NCBI GenBank assembly: GCA_026003195.1
Contig: BPGU01000003.1
Span: 721,086 to 785,085, forward strand
Length of the DNA: 64,000 bases
From: Armatimonadota bacterium
GTDB lineage: Bacteria; Armatimonadota; HRBIN16
Direction of reading: 5' to 3'
The first letter of the stretch is position 1, and the number at the start of each line of letters is the position of its first letter. Of the stretch, positions 20,054-27,911 are shown one piece after another. The translations under genes were made by a program, and so were the position numbers. Below the pieces are notes generated by a model. It was not told the DNA's origin and did no database searches. It saw only the letters and a list, made by a program, of their open reading frames with translations.

Positions 20054-20872
20054 TCAGGTCGTTGACTCTCTCCGCGCACGCAGGCGTTGCAACCCGATAC
20101 CCACGATACCTGCACCCAGCACCAGCAGCGCAGAGGGCTCTGGCACCACAGCTGCCCCGTAGAATACCATGTAACTGGGCACCAGATCATCGCTCACGTG
20201 CCCATACAGGTCGCCGTCCGCCGCTATCTGCAGCACGCGAGCGCGCGCCGTCGCGTCACTCCAGTTCGCAATCTGCCCGAAATAGCGCACCGGGTTACCA
20301 AACGAGTTGACCTGATAGGCATACACATTGCCGTTCACCAGGTCCATAATAAGAGATAGCCAGACCTTGTCCACTCCGGCAAAGAGGGGCGTGTCCAACC
20401 AGAACCCCTGAGTCACTACCCCGGCGAAGCCTGTCTGGCTCTGACTGAATGCAGGGGTGACCTCGTCCCAGAACCAGACGTTGTCAGTTTGCCAACCACT
20501 TCGTGAGCGATCAAAATAGAAGTCGAAGCGGAAGAAGGCGTACTGCACGAGGTTGGGATCAAAAGGAGAATAGCCGTGAAAGATGAAGGGATACAGGCTG
20601 TTCACTGCCTGGTTCAGGTTATCGGTTGGCTGCCAGCCGTATGGCTGCCCGGGGAAGGTCAGGGAATAGGCGTAAAACGCTTTGTGTTGAGGTGCAGAGG
20701 CATACGCGGGGGCGTCCGGGTCATCGATGCTGTTCGCACCGTCGTATTGCTGGGTGGGGTCGCCCGTGCTGGCGAAGAAGAACACAGAGGGTTGAGCCTG
20801 CACTGTAGCGGGCAGAGCCAGCCACATGGCTGCCATCGCCACAAAGGCGATGAGGGGGCAACGCCGAACCAT
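20054..20872 (-). CDS. PEP-CTERM sorting-domain exported protein
   Basis: A 272-residue exported protein. Residues 1-26 are a signal peptide ending TVQAQ. The C-terminus is a classic PEP-CTERM anchor: VVPEPSALLVLGAGIVGIGL followed by the basic RLRARR. Such tails are cut and sorted by an exosortase and accompany exopolysaccharide production in diderm bacteria. The middle part is rich in Tyr, Trp, Phe and Asp with no recognised domain. AAAGGAGG precedes the ATG. No exosortase is visible in the window. Confidence 0.85.
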   Translation of the reverse strand: MVRRCPLIAFVAMAAMWLALPATVQAQPSVFFFASTGDPTQQYDGANSIDDPDAPAYASAPQHKAFYAYSLTFPGQPYGWQPTDNLNQAVNSLYPFIFHGYSPFDPNLVQYAFFRFDFYFDRSRSGWQTDNVWFWDEVTPAFSQSQTGFAGVVTQGFWLDTPLFAGVDKVWLSLIMDLVNGNVYAYQVNSFGNPVRYFGQIANWSDATARARVLQIAADGDLYGHVSDDLVPSYMVFYGAAVVPEPSALLVLGAGIVGIGLQRLRARRESTT

Positions 20873-20915
20873 CGAACTCCTCCTTTCCGTCTGTTCAGAA
20901 AACGAGATTGGCTAA

Positions 20916-20946
20916 ATTGTAGCATATCCGGTAACAGGCTCGTCAA
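20916..20946 (-). promoter_or_regulatory. extended -10 promoter of the PEP-CTERM gene
   Basis: On the minus strand TGCTACAAT gives an extended -10 (hexamer 20916-20921), and TTGACG (20941-20946) lies 19 bases upstream. Confidence 0.5.
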
Positions 20947-20951
20947 GTATA

Positions 20952-20966
20952 TCCTATGCGATAGGA
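20952..20966. promoter_or_regulatory. perfect inverted repeat, possible operator
   Basis: TCCTATGCGATAGGA has two perfect 6-base arms around GCG. It sits between the divergent PEP-CTERM gene and RbsC-like permease gene, just upstream of the -35 box of the former. No regulator gene is adjacent. Confidence 0.4.
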
Positions 20967-21025
20967 GAACCCTCCCTGTCCTTCGAATACAGAAACACTG
21001 CATGACAGGAGAAGCACGCCTGAAC

Positions 21026-22033
21026 ATGGAAAACAGAAGGCATCGCTTTCTGGAGAGGCTGAACAACTATCGCGGCGTCATTGCGTTCGTGGTGGTTTTC
21101 GTGCTGGGCATCCTGTTCAGCCCACGCGCACTGGATACGGGGCTGCCGATATTCCTTTCGTGGCAAACGCAGCTCGCCATCCTGTACGAGTACTCCGAGT
21201 ACGGTTTGCTGGCGACGGGCATGACGCTGGTCATCCTGACGGGCGGGATAGACCTTTCGGTTGGCTCGATATTGGGGCTGAGTGCGGTGCTCTTCTCGCT
21301 GCTCACCATTGGCTACGGATGGGATATTCCGCCTGCCATCGGTGTGGTGCTGCTCACCGGGCTGGCGTGCGGGGTCGTCAACGGCACGCTCATCGCTCGC
21401 TTCAAGATGCAGCCGTTCGTGGCGACGCTGGCGATGATGACCGCTGCACGGGGCGCAGCGAAACTGGTTGCAGGGGGCATCAAGGTGCAGCCGGGCGGTC
21501 AACCCTGGTATGCCCTGCAGGAGGGCACTCCCCCCTTCTTCCTGTGGATGACCTCTGCCCTGCCGGGCATCGGCATGCAGCCCTCCACGCTGATTTTTCT
21601 GGTGTGTATTCTGGTGATGGCGGCTCTGGTGCGCTATACCGCGTACGGCAGGTGGCTCTACGCCATCGGCGGCAACGAGGAGGCGGCGCGGCTGAGCGGA
21701 ATCCACGTGGGAGCGGTGAAGGTGCTCACCTACGCGCTGTGCAGTATGTTCGCGGCGATGGCGGGTGTGCTCAACGCCTGTCGACAAGATTTGGGCGACA
21801 CCGAAGCGGGCATGACCTACGAGCTGGACGCGATTGCGGCAGTGGTCATCGGCGGCACCAGCTTGATGGGCGGTCGTGGGGGCATGATGTTCACCCTCAT
21901 TGGCGTGCTCATCATGGCGTACATCAATAAAATCCTCAGCCTGAACGCGGTGGAGCTGGCGCCGCGCATGGTCATTCAGGGCATCATCATCACCATCGCC
22001 GTGCTTATCCAGCAAAAGAGAGGGAGGTCGTGA
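21026..22033 (+). CDS. RbsC-family sugar ABC transporter permease
   Basis: Inner-membrane permease of 335 residues from the monosaccharide (ribose/xylose) class. Hydrophobic segments flank the family motifs GMTLVILTGGIDLSVGSILG and GRWLYAIGGNEEAARLSGI and the late VIGGTSLMGGRGG. The ATG at 21026 is the start closest to family alignments; an in-frame ATG at 21002 is possible. Its stop overlaps the next start. A cognate RbsA-type ATPase should exist but is not next to it here. Confidence 0.9.
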   Translation: MENRRHRFLERLNNYRGVIAFVVVFVLGILFSPRALDTGLPIFLSWQTQLAILYEYSEYGLLATGMTLVILTGGIDLSVGSILGLSAVLFSLLTIGYGWDIPPAIGVVLLTGLACGVVNGTLIARFKMQPFVATLAMMTAARGAAKLVAGGIKVQPGGQPWYALQEGTPPFFLWMTSALPGIGMQPSTLIFLVCILVMAALVRYTAYGRWLYAIGGNEEAARLSGIHVGAVKVLTYALCSMFAAMAGVLNACRQDLGDTEAGMTYELDAIAAVVIGGTSLMGGRGGMMFTLIGVLIMAYINKILSLNAVELAPRMVIQGIIITIAVLIQQKRGRS

Positions 22034-22995
22034 TGAAACGAATCGCACTCGCACTGGCGTTTGCCGCGCTGGTGGTCTGCGTGGGATGCGGCAAGAAGGA
22101 ACAACAGACTGCACAGACGACGGAAACGCCGGGCAAGAAGAAGTGGACCATCGGCATGTCGCAGTGCAATCTGGGCGAGCCGTGGCGCGTGCAGATGAAC
22201 AAGGACATCGAGGAAGCTGCCAAACAGCACGCTGACGAGATCGAGGTCATCTTCAAGGACGCCCAGAACAAGACGGAGGTTCAGCAGGCGCAGGTGCGCG
22301 AGTTTATCCAGATGGGCGTGGACCTCCTCATCATCAGCCCGAAGGAGGCACGCCCGCTCACCAAGCCGGTGGCGGAGGCATACCAGAAGGGTATCCCCGT
22401 CATCGTGCTCGACCGCAAGGTGGAGGGCGACCAGTATACCTGCTTCATCGGCGCGGATAACGTCAAAATCGGGCGTGAGGCGGGCAAGTATCTGGTTCAA
22501 CTGCTGGGCGGCAAGGGCAAGGTGGTGGAGCTGAAGGGGCTGATGACTTCCACCCCCGGACAGGAACGGCATCAAGGCTTCATGGAAGGCATCGCCGGCT
22601 CACAGATCGAGATTATCTTCGACGCCGACTGCCAGTGGCTGGAGCCGATTGCCCAGCGAGAGATGCAGTCCGCACTCGCTCGCTTCCCGCAGATTGACGC
22701 GGTGTACGCGCACAACGACCCTAGCGCGCACGGGGCGTACCTCGCTGCGCGACAGGAGGGCAAAGGGCGCGAGAAGACCATCAAGTTCATCGGTATCGAC
22801 GCCCTGCCCCATGAGGGAGTGCGCTACGTGAGGGAGGGCATCCTCACCGCCACCTTCGAGTATCCCACCGGAGGCAAAGAGGCGATAGAAACCGCGCTGA
22901 AGATACTGAAGGGCGAGCAGGTTCCCAAGAACATCACGCTGGGTACGCGCATCTACACGAAGGAGAACGTAGAGCAAGGCGGCGAGCCACTGTAA
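22033..22995 (+). CDS. RbsB-family sugar-binding lipoprotein
   Basis: Periplasmic type 1 binding protein anchored as a lipoprotein: hydrophobic leader then lipobox VVCVGC with Cys as the first mature residue. The body has the RbsB pattern WTIGMSQCNLGEPWRVQMNK, FIQMGVDLLIISPKEA, IPVIVLDRKV and VYAHNDPSAHGAYLA. About 320 residues. The ATG at 22033 overlaps the permease stop (TGATG) and has GGGAGG upstream. With the permease it forms a two-gene uptake unit for a sugar or polyol; the ligand is not identifiable. Confidence 0.9.
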   Translation: MKRIALALAFAALVVCVGCGKKEQQTAQTTETPGKKKWTIGMSQCNLGEPWRVQMNKDIEEAAKQHADEIEVIFKDAQNKTEVQQAQVREFIQMGVDLLIISPKEARPLTKPVAEAYQKGIPVIVLDRKVEGDQYTCFIGADNVKIGREAGKYLVQLLGGKGKVVELKGLMTSTPGQERHQGFMEGIAGSQIEIIFDADCQWLEPIAQREMQSALARFPQIDAVYAHNDPSAHGAYLAARQEGKGREKTIKFIGIDALPHEGVRYVREGILTATFEYPTGGKEAIETALKILKGEQVPKNITLGTRIYTKENVEQGGEPL

Positions 22996-23002
22996 CCTTA
23001 TC

Positions 23003-23039
23003 CCTCCCTCCCCACAGCTTGGGGAGGGAGGATTGTTCT
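23003..23039 (+). terminator. strong hairpin terminator after the sugar transporter
   Basis: CCTCCCTCCCC (23003-23013) pairs perfectly with GGGGAGGGAGG (23021-23031) around a 7-base loop, followed by ATTGTTCT. It separates the plus-strand transporter unit from the convergent proteasome operon. Confidence 0.75.
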
Positions 23040-23093
23040 CTGACCATCAGCGTGATTTCTGAAGCGGCTGTTCCGCGACAGCCCGAAGCGATT

Positions 23094-24566
23094 TCACAAG
23101 CTGCGAATAAACCGCTCCGCTTCCTTTTCGTAGGTGCGGAAGGGGTTGCGCAGCTCCAGCTGGCGACCCTTGTCCACGTACACCATATCCCAGTCTACGA
23201 TGTAGGCGCGGTTGCGCGAGGCGAGCAGGTGCTGGATGGCACGACTGCGTCCATAAGCTCGTGTATTATCAGGGGCGGTGGTGGTGGCGTTCTGGATGTC
23301 TTCGTCGGTGACGATTCGCTTCATCAGCCCCGCCTCCACCAGCCCGTAGTACAGCCCGCGCGAGGGGTCGATGTTGTGGTACTCCATATCCAGGCTGAAC
23401 ATCACATCGTCATGCCAGCTCAGCCCCTCCTGCTGACGGAAGGTGTCCAGCAGTTTGCGCTTCGCCACCCAATCCAGCCGGTCATCCAGACTCATGGGGT
23501 CCAGCTCCAGCGCATCCAGCACGTACTCCCACTCGCGCAACACCCAGTCGGTATCTTCATCGCGTCCGGTGAGGTGCGTCTGCGCTGTCTGCAGGTAGAT
23601 GCGTTGCAGGTCTATCGCGCGGATGGTGGAGCCATCGTGTCGGCGCACGATCCACCGCCAGGTGGGGTCACGGCTGACGCTGCGCAATGCCTCCAGCGGG
23701 TCGGCGAGGCGCACGTCGGGGCGGATCAGGTTGCGCTCCAGCAGGTCTAATACCAGGCTGGTGGTGCCTATCTTGAGAGCGGTAGCGTACTCACTCATGT
23801 TGCCCTCGCCGAACAGGATGTGCAGGCGATGCATACTGTTGTACGAGTAGTAGCTGTCCCACTTGGGGTTGATGATGGCGCGGTTGAAGCGCACGCGCGA
23901 GGAGATAGTCTTCACGATGTGGTCGGCGCGTTGCGAGAGCTGATAGTCTACGGTGGGGTCTATCTCCACTGCGTAGAAACGGCTCACCCACACGTAGTCC
24001 ATCTCGTGCTCGCCGAGGTCCATGATGTTGTTCGAGAAATCATTATAGTTCAGGCGGTGTCCGCCCACACGCCCTGTGCCCGCGAAAATCTGGCGCGTGA
24101 CGAGGAATGGCAACAGGTTGTACAGCGAGTCGAGGAAGTAGCGGTCTTCGATGCTCGCCAGATAGTTCTCGTGGCAGCCGAAGGTGTGCCCGCCGAAGTG
24201 GTCTACCGCGTTGTTGTAGAAGGAGACCCTGTCCTGCCAGCCTAACGCCTGCAACGCTTCGTAAAGGATGCGCTGTCCTGCCTTTTCGTGCGCCACGATG
24301 TCGGACAGGCGCGAGCATTCAGGCGTAGCATACTCCTCGTGGTCGCCCACCGCGTCGATGTAGAGGCGTCCGCCGTTGATGAGGAACCCACCGCCTCGTG
24401 CAGGCTCAAAGGCGAAGTCGCGGCTGTGCAGGTCAATCAGTCCCCGACGCAGGCGGTAGAAGACACAGTCTTTCACTTTCTCTACCACCCTCTCAGGTCT
24501 GCCTACACTGTCATCTCGAACAAAGCATCCAAACTCCGTTTCGATACCGAAGATACGGTTTTCCAT
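23094..24566 (-). CDS. pafA: ubiquitin-like protein ligase PafA
   Basis: ATP-dependent carboxylate-amine ligase that joins the C-terminal glutamate of the ubiquitin-like tag to substrate lysines. Residues 1-15 contain GIETEFG with the metal-binding glutamate. RLYIDAVGDHEEYATPEC carries the catalytic aspartate, then GCHENYL, LPFLVTRQIFAGTGRVG and YQLSQRADHI follow. The Dop-specific loop is absent, and it is closer to PafA than the gene at 26329. Length 490 residues. It lies 39 bases after prcA with a GGAGGTG site and is the last gene of the operon. In this genome its partner is UBact rather than classical Pup. Confidence 0.93.
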   Translation of the reverse strand: MENRIFGIETEFGCFVRDDSVGRPERVVEKVKDCVFYRLRRGLIDLHSRDFAFEPARGGGFLINGGRLYIDAVGDHEEYATPECSRLSDIVAHEKAGQRILYEALQALGWQDRVSFYNNAVDHFGGHTFGCHENYLASIEDRYFLDSLYNLLPFLVTRQIFAGTGRVGGHRLNYNDFSNNIMDLGEHEMDYVWVSRFYAVEIDPTVDYQLSQRADHIVKTISSRVRFNRAIINPKWDSYYSYNSMHRLHILFGEGNMSEYATALKIGTTSLVLDLLERNLIRPDVRLADPLEALRSVSRDPTWRWIVRRHDGSTIRAIDLQRIYLQTAQTHLTGRDEDTDWVLREWEYVLDALELDPMSLDDRLDWVAKRKLLDTFRQQEGLSWHDDVMFSLDMEYHNIDPSRGLYYGLVEAGLMKRIVTDEDIQNATTTAPDNTRAYGRSRAIQHLLASRNRAYIVDWDMVYVDKGRQLELRNPFRTYEKEAERFIRSL

Positions 24567-24605
24567 TTCGCCTGCACCTCCGCTCTGGCTGAGTCTGCAA
24601 CGAGT

Positions 24606-25379
24606 TTAGCCCTCCGGCAGCACCGGGCGGATTTCCTCCTCTTTCAACAGGCGGAACTTGCGTTCGCGTTTGGTGAAGCGGTCCAGGATAGCCGCCTCCA
24701 CCTGCAAATCCTGCAGCTGTTCGCGCAGAAAGGACGCGATGCGTTCCTCGCTCAGGCTCTCTGTCCCTTCTTCCTCCAGATGTGCGTCTATCACCCACAG
24801 TCTGCCTGCCGCCCATGCCCGCAAGGCGCGATGCAGAGCGGTTTGCAAATCGGGTGCGCTTTCGGCGTTTTCGGGAACCAGCTGGCGGATCATCTGCTCT
24901 TCGGCTTCAGGTGTGCCGGCTACCGCTGCTGCCCAGTTCAGCGAGACGAACTCGCCATCGTAGTTCAGCGTGTAGAACAGGTCTTCTTCGGGGGTCTTGC
25001 CCATCTCCGCGAAGAGCGCACGCACCACGAAGGGCGCGTTCAGCACATCCCCGAACGCTCGCTTGATACCCGGGCTGATGGCAAAGCCCACCACGCGCTG
25101 GATAGTCACGTCGTCGGGGCTGCGGGCATAACCCTCCTGATGGGCGAAGTCGATGGCGCCCACGCGGATAATCTCCAGATCGCTCTGGTTGCCCAGCCCC
25201 GCGAACATCAGGCGGTCGTAAATCTCGAAGATTTTGCGCTGTGTACGACGCAGGGTGAGCAGTAGCACCCCGCCGTCGTAGCTGATGCCCGCAACAGGAC
25301 TGCCATCACGCAGTCGTTCCTCGATATATTCCGTGCGGTGACGCACGCTTTCGTTGAAGTCGTAGGGTGTGTAGACCAT
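24606..25379 (-). CDS. prcA: 20S proteasome alpha subunit
   Basis: Forms the outer rings and gates of the bacterial 20S core. It opens MVYTPYDFNESVRHRTEYIE, close to actinobacterial PrcA, followed by the fold motifs GVLLLTLRRTQRKIFEIYDR and FAGLGNQSDLEIIRVGAIDFAH. There is no N-terminal catalytic threonine, as expected for alpha. Length 257 residues. It starts one base after the prcB stop, so translation is probably coupled. The C-terminus is charged. Confidence 0.94.
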   Translation of the reverse strand: MVYTPYDFNESVRHRTEYIEERLRDGSPVAGISYDGGVLLLTLRRTQRKIFEIYDRLMFAGLGNQSDLEIIRVGAIDFAHQEGYARSPDDVTIQRVVGFAISPGIKRAFGDVLNAPFVVRALFAEMGKTPEEDLFYTLNYDGEFVSLNWAAAVAGTPEAEEQMIRQLVPENAESAPDLQTALHRALRAWAAGRLWVIDAHLEEEGTESLSEERIASFLREQLQDLQVEAAILDRFTKRERKFRLLKEEEIRPVLPEG

Positions 25380-25380
25380 G

Positions 25381-26178
25381 CTATCGCCTCAAACTCTCCT
25401 TCATCTGCGCCAGCTGCTCTTCCGGGATGTCCAGTATCCCCTCTGCGGTCACCGCCCGTGCGATGGGCAACACCTTTTCGATGCCTGCGGTCGCCGAGTC
25501 GAGGTCGGCGGCGATGTCCAGCAGCAGCAGGCATTCGCGCAGAGCCTCTTCCAGCGTCATCTCGTGGAAGGCTCCTTTGGTTTTCAAGATGTAGTCGAAC
25601 ACGCCGCGGATTCGCTCCGAGCCAGACCCCGCCGCGCCGAACTCCACGCTCTCGAAGCGCGCGCCCATGCCATCATAGAAGAAGATGCGTCCCTCGCCGC
25701 GCTCCAGGTCGTAGGCGGAGACCACGGGAATAAACAGCCCGATGCCCTGCAGTGCCATGCTCAGGTTGCCTGCCAGTGCACGCGACACCTCCGCCAGCTT
25801 CCCCTCCAGGCTCATCTCCTGCAGCTGGGTGCGAGCGTAGTACTTGAAGGAGTGCTGCAGGTAGCGCACGATCTCCATCGCTCGCGCGTAGGAACCCGCA
25901 ATGGCGATCAACGTGTAATCGTCCAGTGGCAGAATCTTCTCCGCACGGTCGTACATGATGGCGTTGGCGGCGGTGGCACGTCGGTCGCCGACGTTCAGCA
26001 CCCCTTCACGGTACTTCAGCGCGATGACGGTCGTGCCGTGTGCTTCCTGTACCGCGGGCTGAGACGGTCTCACAGCAAACGCTTCGGGTTCCCTCCATAG
26101 CCCTCGCGCGCGCAGCAACGCCATGAAATCGCCGGAACGGTTTGCAGATAGGTACTCTCCCACCGGTCTATTCTCCAC
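25381..26178 (-). CDS. prcB: 20S proteasome beta subunit
   Basis: Proteolytic subunit of the 20S core. A 48-residue propeptide ends EAHG, and cleavage would expose Thr49 (TTVIALKYREGVLNVGDRRA) as the N-terminal nucleophile, with the supporting Asp in GDRRAT. Downstream AGSYARAMEIVRYLQHSF and FFYDGMGARFE match the family. Length 265 residues from a GTG start at 26178 that overlaps the ubact stop by 11 bases. No separate ribosome site is seen, suggesting coupling to ubact translation; an internal ATG at 26124 would shorten the propeptide. Confidence 0.94.
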   Translation of the reverse strand: MENRPVGEYLSANRSGDFMALLRARGLWREPEAFAVRPSQPAVQEAHGTTVIALKYREGVLNVGDRRATAANAIMYDRAEKILPLDDYTLIAIAGSYARAMEIVRYLQHSFKYYARTQLQEMSLEGKLAEVSRALAGNLSMALQGIGLFIPVVSAYDLERGEGRIFFYDGMGARFESVEFGAAGSGSERIRGVFDYILKTKGAFHEMTLEEALRECLLLLDIAADLDSATAGIEKVLPIARAVTAEGILDIPEEQLAQMKESLRR

Positions 26179-26356
26179 TGCGCTGGCGATAGCGTCGTGC
26201 CTGGTCCGGGTCCACGCGCTTCATGCGCTTCAGCAGGTCGTTCACGTCGGGTCGGCTGACCTTGGGCGTGGTGGGACCTCCCTCTTCGCCCCCCTTGCGC
26301 GTGATGGGGTCGGACGGGATGGTTCGGGTTAATCGGTCGTCTGCTCGCCACTGCAT
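26168..26356 (-). CDS. ubact: UBact, prokaryotic ubiquitin-like protein
   Basis: A 62-residue disordered-looking protein beginning MQWRADDRLTRTIPSDPITR and ending RVDPDQARRYRQRSGE. The C-terminal pattern LLKRMKRVDPDQARRYRQ-SGE is that of UBact, the Pup-like tag of several Gram-negative phyla. It ends in Glu rather than Gln, so it should be ligated by PafA without prior deamidation. GGAGGG lies upstream of the ATG. Its first 28 bases overlap dop and its last 11 overlap prcB, so it is easily missed, but position and C-terminus leave little doubt. Confidence 0.93.
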   Translation of the reverse strand: MQWRADDRLTRTIPSDPITRKGGEEGGPTTPKVSRPDVNDLLKRMKRVDPDQARRYRQRSGE

Positions 26357-27900
26357 GGCTGGCTCCCTCCTTCTGCTTCGTGCTTGCGCGAGGCGTGCAA
26401 CTCGCGAAACATGTTGACAAACTCGGTCAGGTTGTGTGCCTTCGCCAATCTCTGTATCTTGTGCGGCACTCGCTGGCTCACCCAGTCGCGCAGGTCCAGC
26501 GTCACCACCTGCTCGCCCAAGCTGAGCACCACCCGGCTCCACGTGACCGCGCTCACCGCCTGAGAGTAGCGCTCCACCAGGGTGCCTCGCACCCATGCCC
26601 GGGTGCTGTTGGGCGGATGGCACATCGCACGTTCCACATCTTTATCTGTGACTACGCGCCTTACCGCCCCCATTTGTTCCAGCCCGGCGAACAAGCCGTC
26701 CTGCGGGTCTATACTATGATACGCCAAATCCAGACTTTGCACAATAGGCTCTTTCCACGTCACGCCTTCGCTTTCGATAAACTGCTCCAGCAAGAGTCGC
26801 TTGGCAACCCAGTCCACACTGTCCGCCAGCTCCTGCGGATCGCGCTCCAGGGCATCCAGGGTGCTCTCCCAAGCCATTAACAGCCATTGCGTTTCGGTAT
26901 CCCCATGGGCGAACCGTCTCTGCGCTTCCTGCAGATAGAGCCGCTGCACTTCTATCGCCGAAAGGGTGCGTCCGTCCTCCAGCTCCACCTGCCACTTCCA
27001 CTCCGGGTCGCGCGAGAGTCGGCGAATGGTCTCTACAGGATTACGGATGGCAACGCCCGGCTGCCAGCCCATCTCTATCAGCTCCGCTACCAGACGTGTC
27101 GTGCCCACCTTCAGCGCGGTGGCGTACTCGCTCATGTTGGCATCGCCGCATATCACGTGTAGCCTGCGATAGCGCGAGGGGGTGGCGTGTGGTTCGTCGC
27201 GCGTGTTGATAATAGGACGCTGGTAGAGGGTGTCCACGCTCGCCTCCACCGAGAAGAAGTCCGCCCGCTGCGATAGCTGGTAGGGCACATCTCCGAACAC
27301 GCCGGGCGTTTCCACTCCCACCTTGCCCGCGCCCGCGTACAGGATGCGCGTGACGAAAAAGGGCATCATGCCCCGGATGATGTTTTCAAAGGGGATATTG
27401 CGGCGCATCAGGTAGCCCTCGTGGCAGCCGTAACTCGCGCCGTGAAAGTCGGTGTTGTTCTTGTAGAGATGCACCTTCAAACCGGTGCGGCGCATGTACT
27501 CCTGCGCACACGACCAGACAATGCGCTCACCTGCACGGTCCTGTGCGACCAGTTCCCGCAGGCTGACGCACTCCGGGGTGGAGTACTCGGGGTGACCATG
27601 GTCGTTGTAAAGTCGTGCGCCGTTGGGCAGCACGCGGTCGCTGCGCGTTTCCGCCGACATGCAGGCGGAGGATGTGCCCTCGGCGTCGTACTGGGCATCT
27701 ACCGGGTCGGTCTGCAGGTATTCCACGTGGAAACCGCGCGCGTCTTTACGCGGGTCCTCGCGCCGGTAGTCCCACGGCGAGGCGAAGGCGGAGGCGTTGT
27801 AGCAGCGTACCACCTCCGCCGCCTCGTACACCAGCTCCGAGGGGTTTTTGCCCTCAATATACAGCCCATATTCGGTCTCCAGCCCGACAAGCCTCTGCAT
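26329..27900 (-). CDS. dop: depupylase Dop
   Basis: Paralogue of PafA that removes the ubiquitin-like tag from substrates. It starts MQRLVGLETEYGLYIEG. The Dop-type insertion is present at about residues 42-60 (SPWDYRREDPRKDARGF), and RLYNDHGHPEYSTPEC carries the catalytic-site Asp region, then YKNNTDFHGASYGCHEGYL. The closing part is FVNMFRELHASRKHEAE. Length 523 residues. It lies between arc (11 bases upstream) and ubact. Since the tag already ends in Glu, deamidase activity would not be needed. Confidence 0.92.
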   Translation of the reverse strand: MQRLVGLETEYGLYIEGKNPSELVYEAAEVVRCYNASAFASPWDYRREDPRKDARGFHVEYLQTDPVDAQYDAEGTSSACMSAETRSDRVLPNGARLYNDHGHPEYSTPECVSLRELVAQDRAGERIVWSCAQEYMRRTGLKVHLYKNNTDFHGASYGCHEGYLMRRNIPFENIIRGMMPFFVTRILYAGAGKVGVETPGVFGDVPYQLSQRADFFSVEASVDTLYQRPIINTRDEPHATPSRYRRLHVICGDANMSEYATALKVGTTRLVAELIEMGWQPGVAIRNPVETIRRLSRDPEWKWQVELEDGRTLSAIEVQRLYLQEAQRRFAHGDTETQWLLMAWESTLDALERDPQELADSVDWVAKRLLLEQFIESEGVTWKEPIVQSLDLAYHSIDPQDGLFAGLEQMGAVRRVVTDKDVERAMCHPPNSTRAWVRGTLVERYSQAVSAVTWSRVVLSLGEQVVTLDLRDWVSQRVPHKIQRLAKAHNLTEFVNMFRELHASRKHEAEGGSQPCSGEQTTD

Positions 27901-27911
27901 GGATGCACCGC

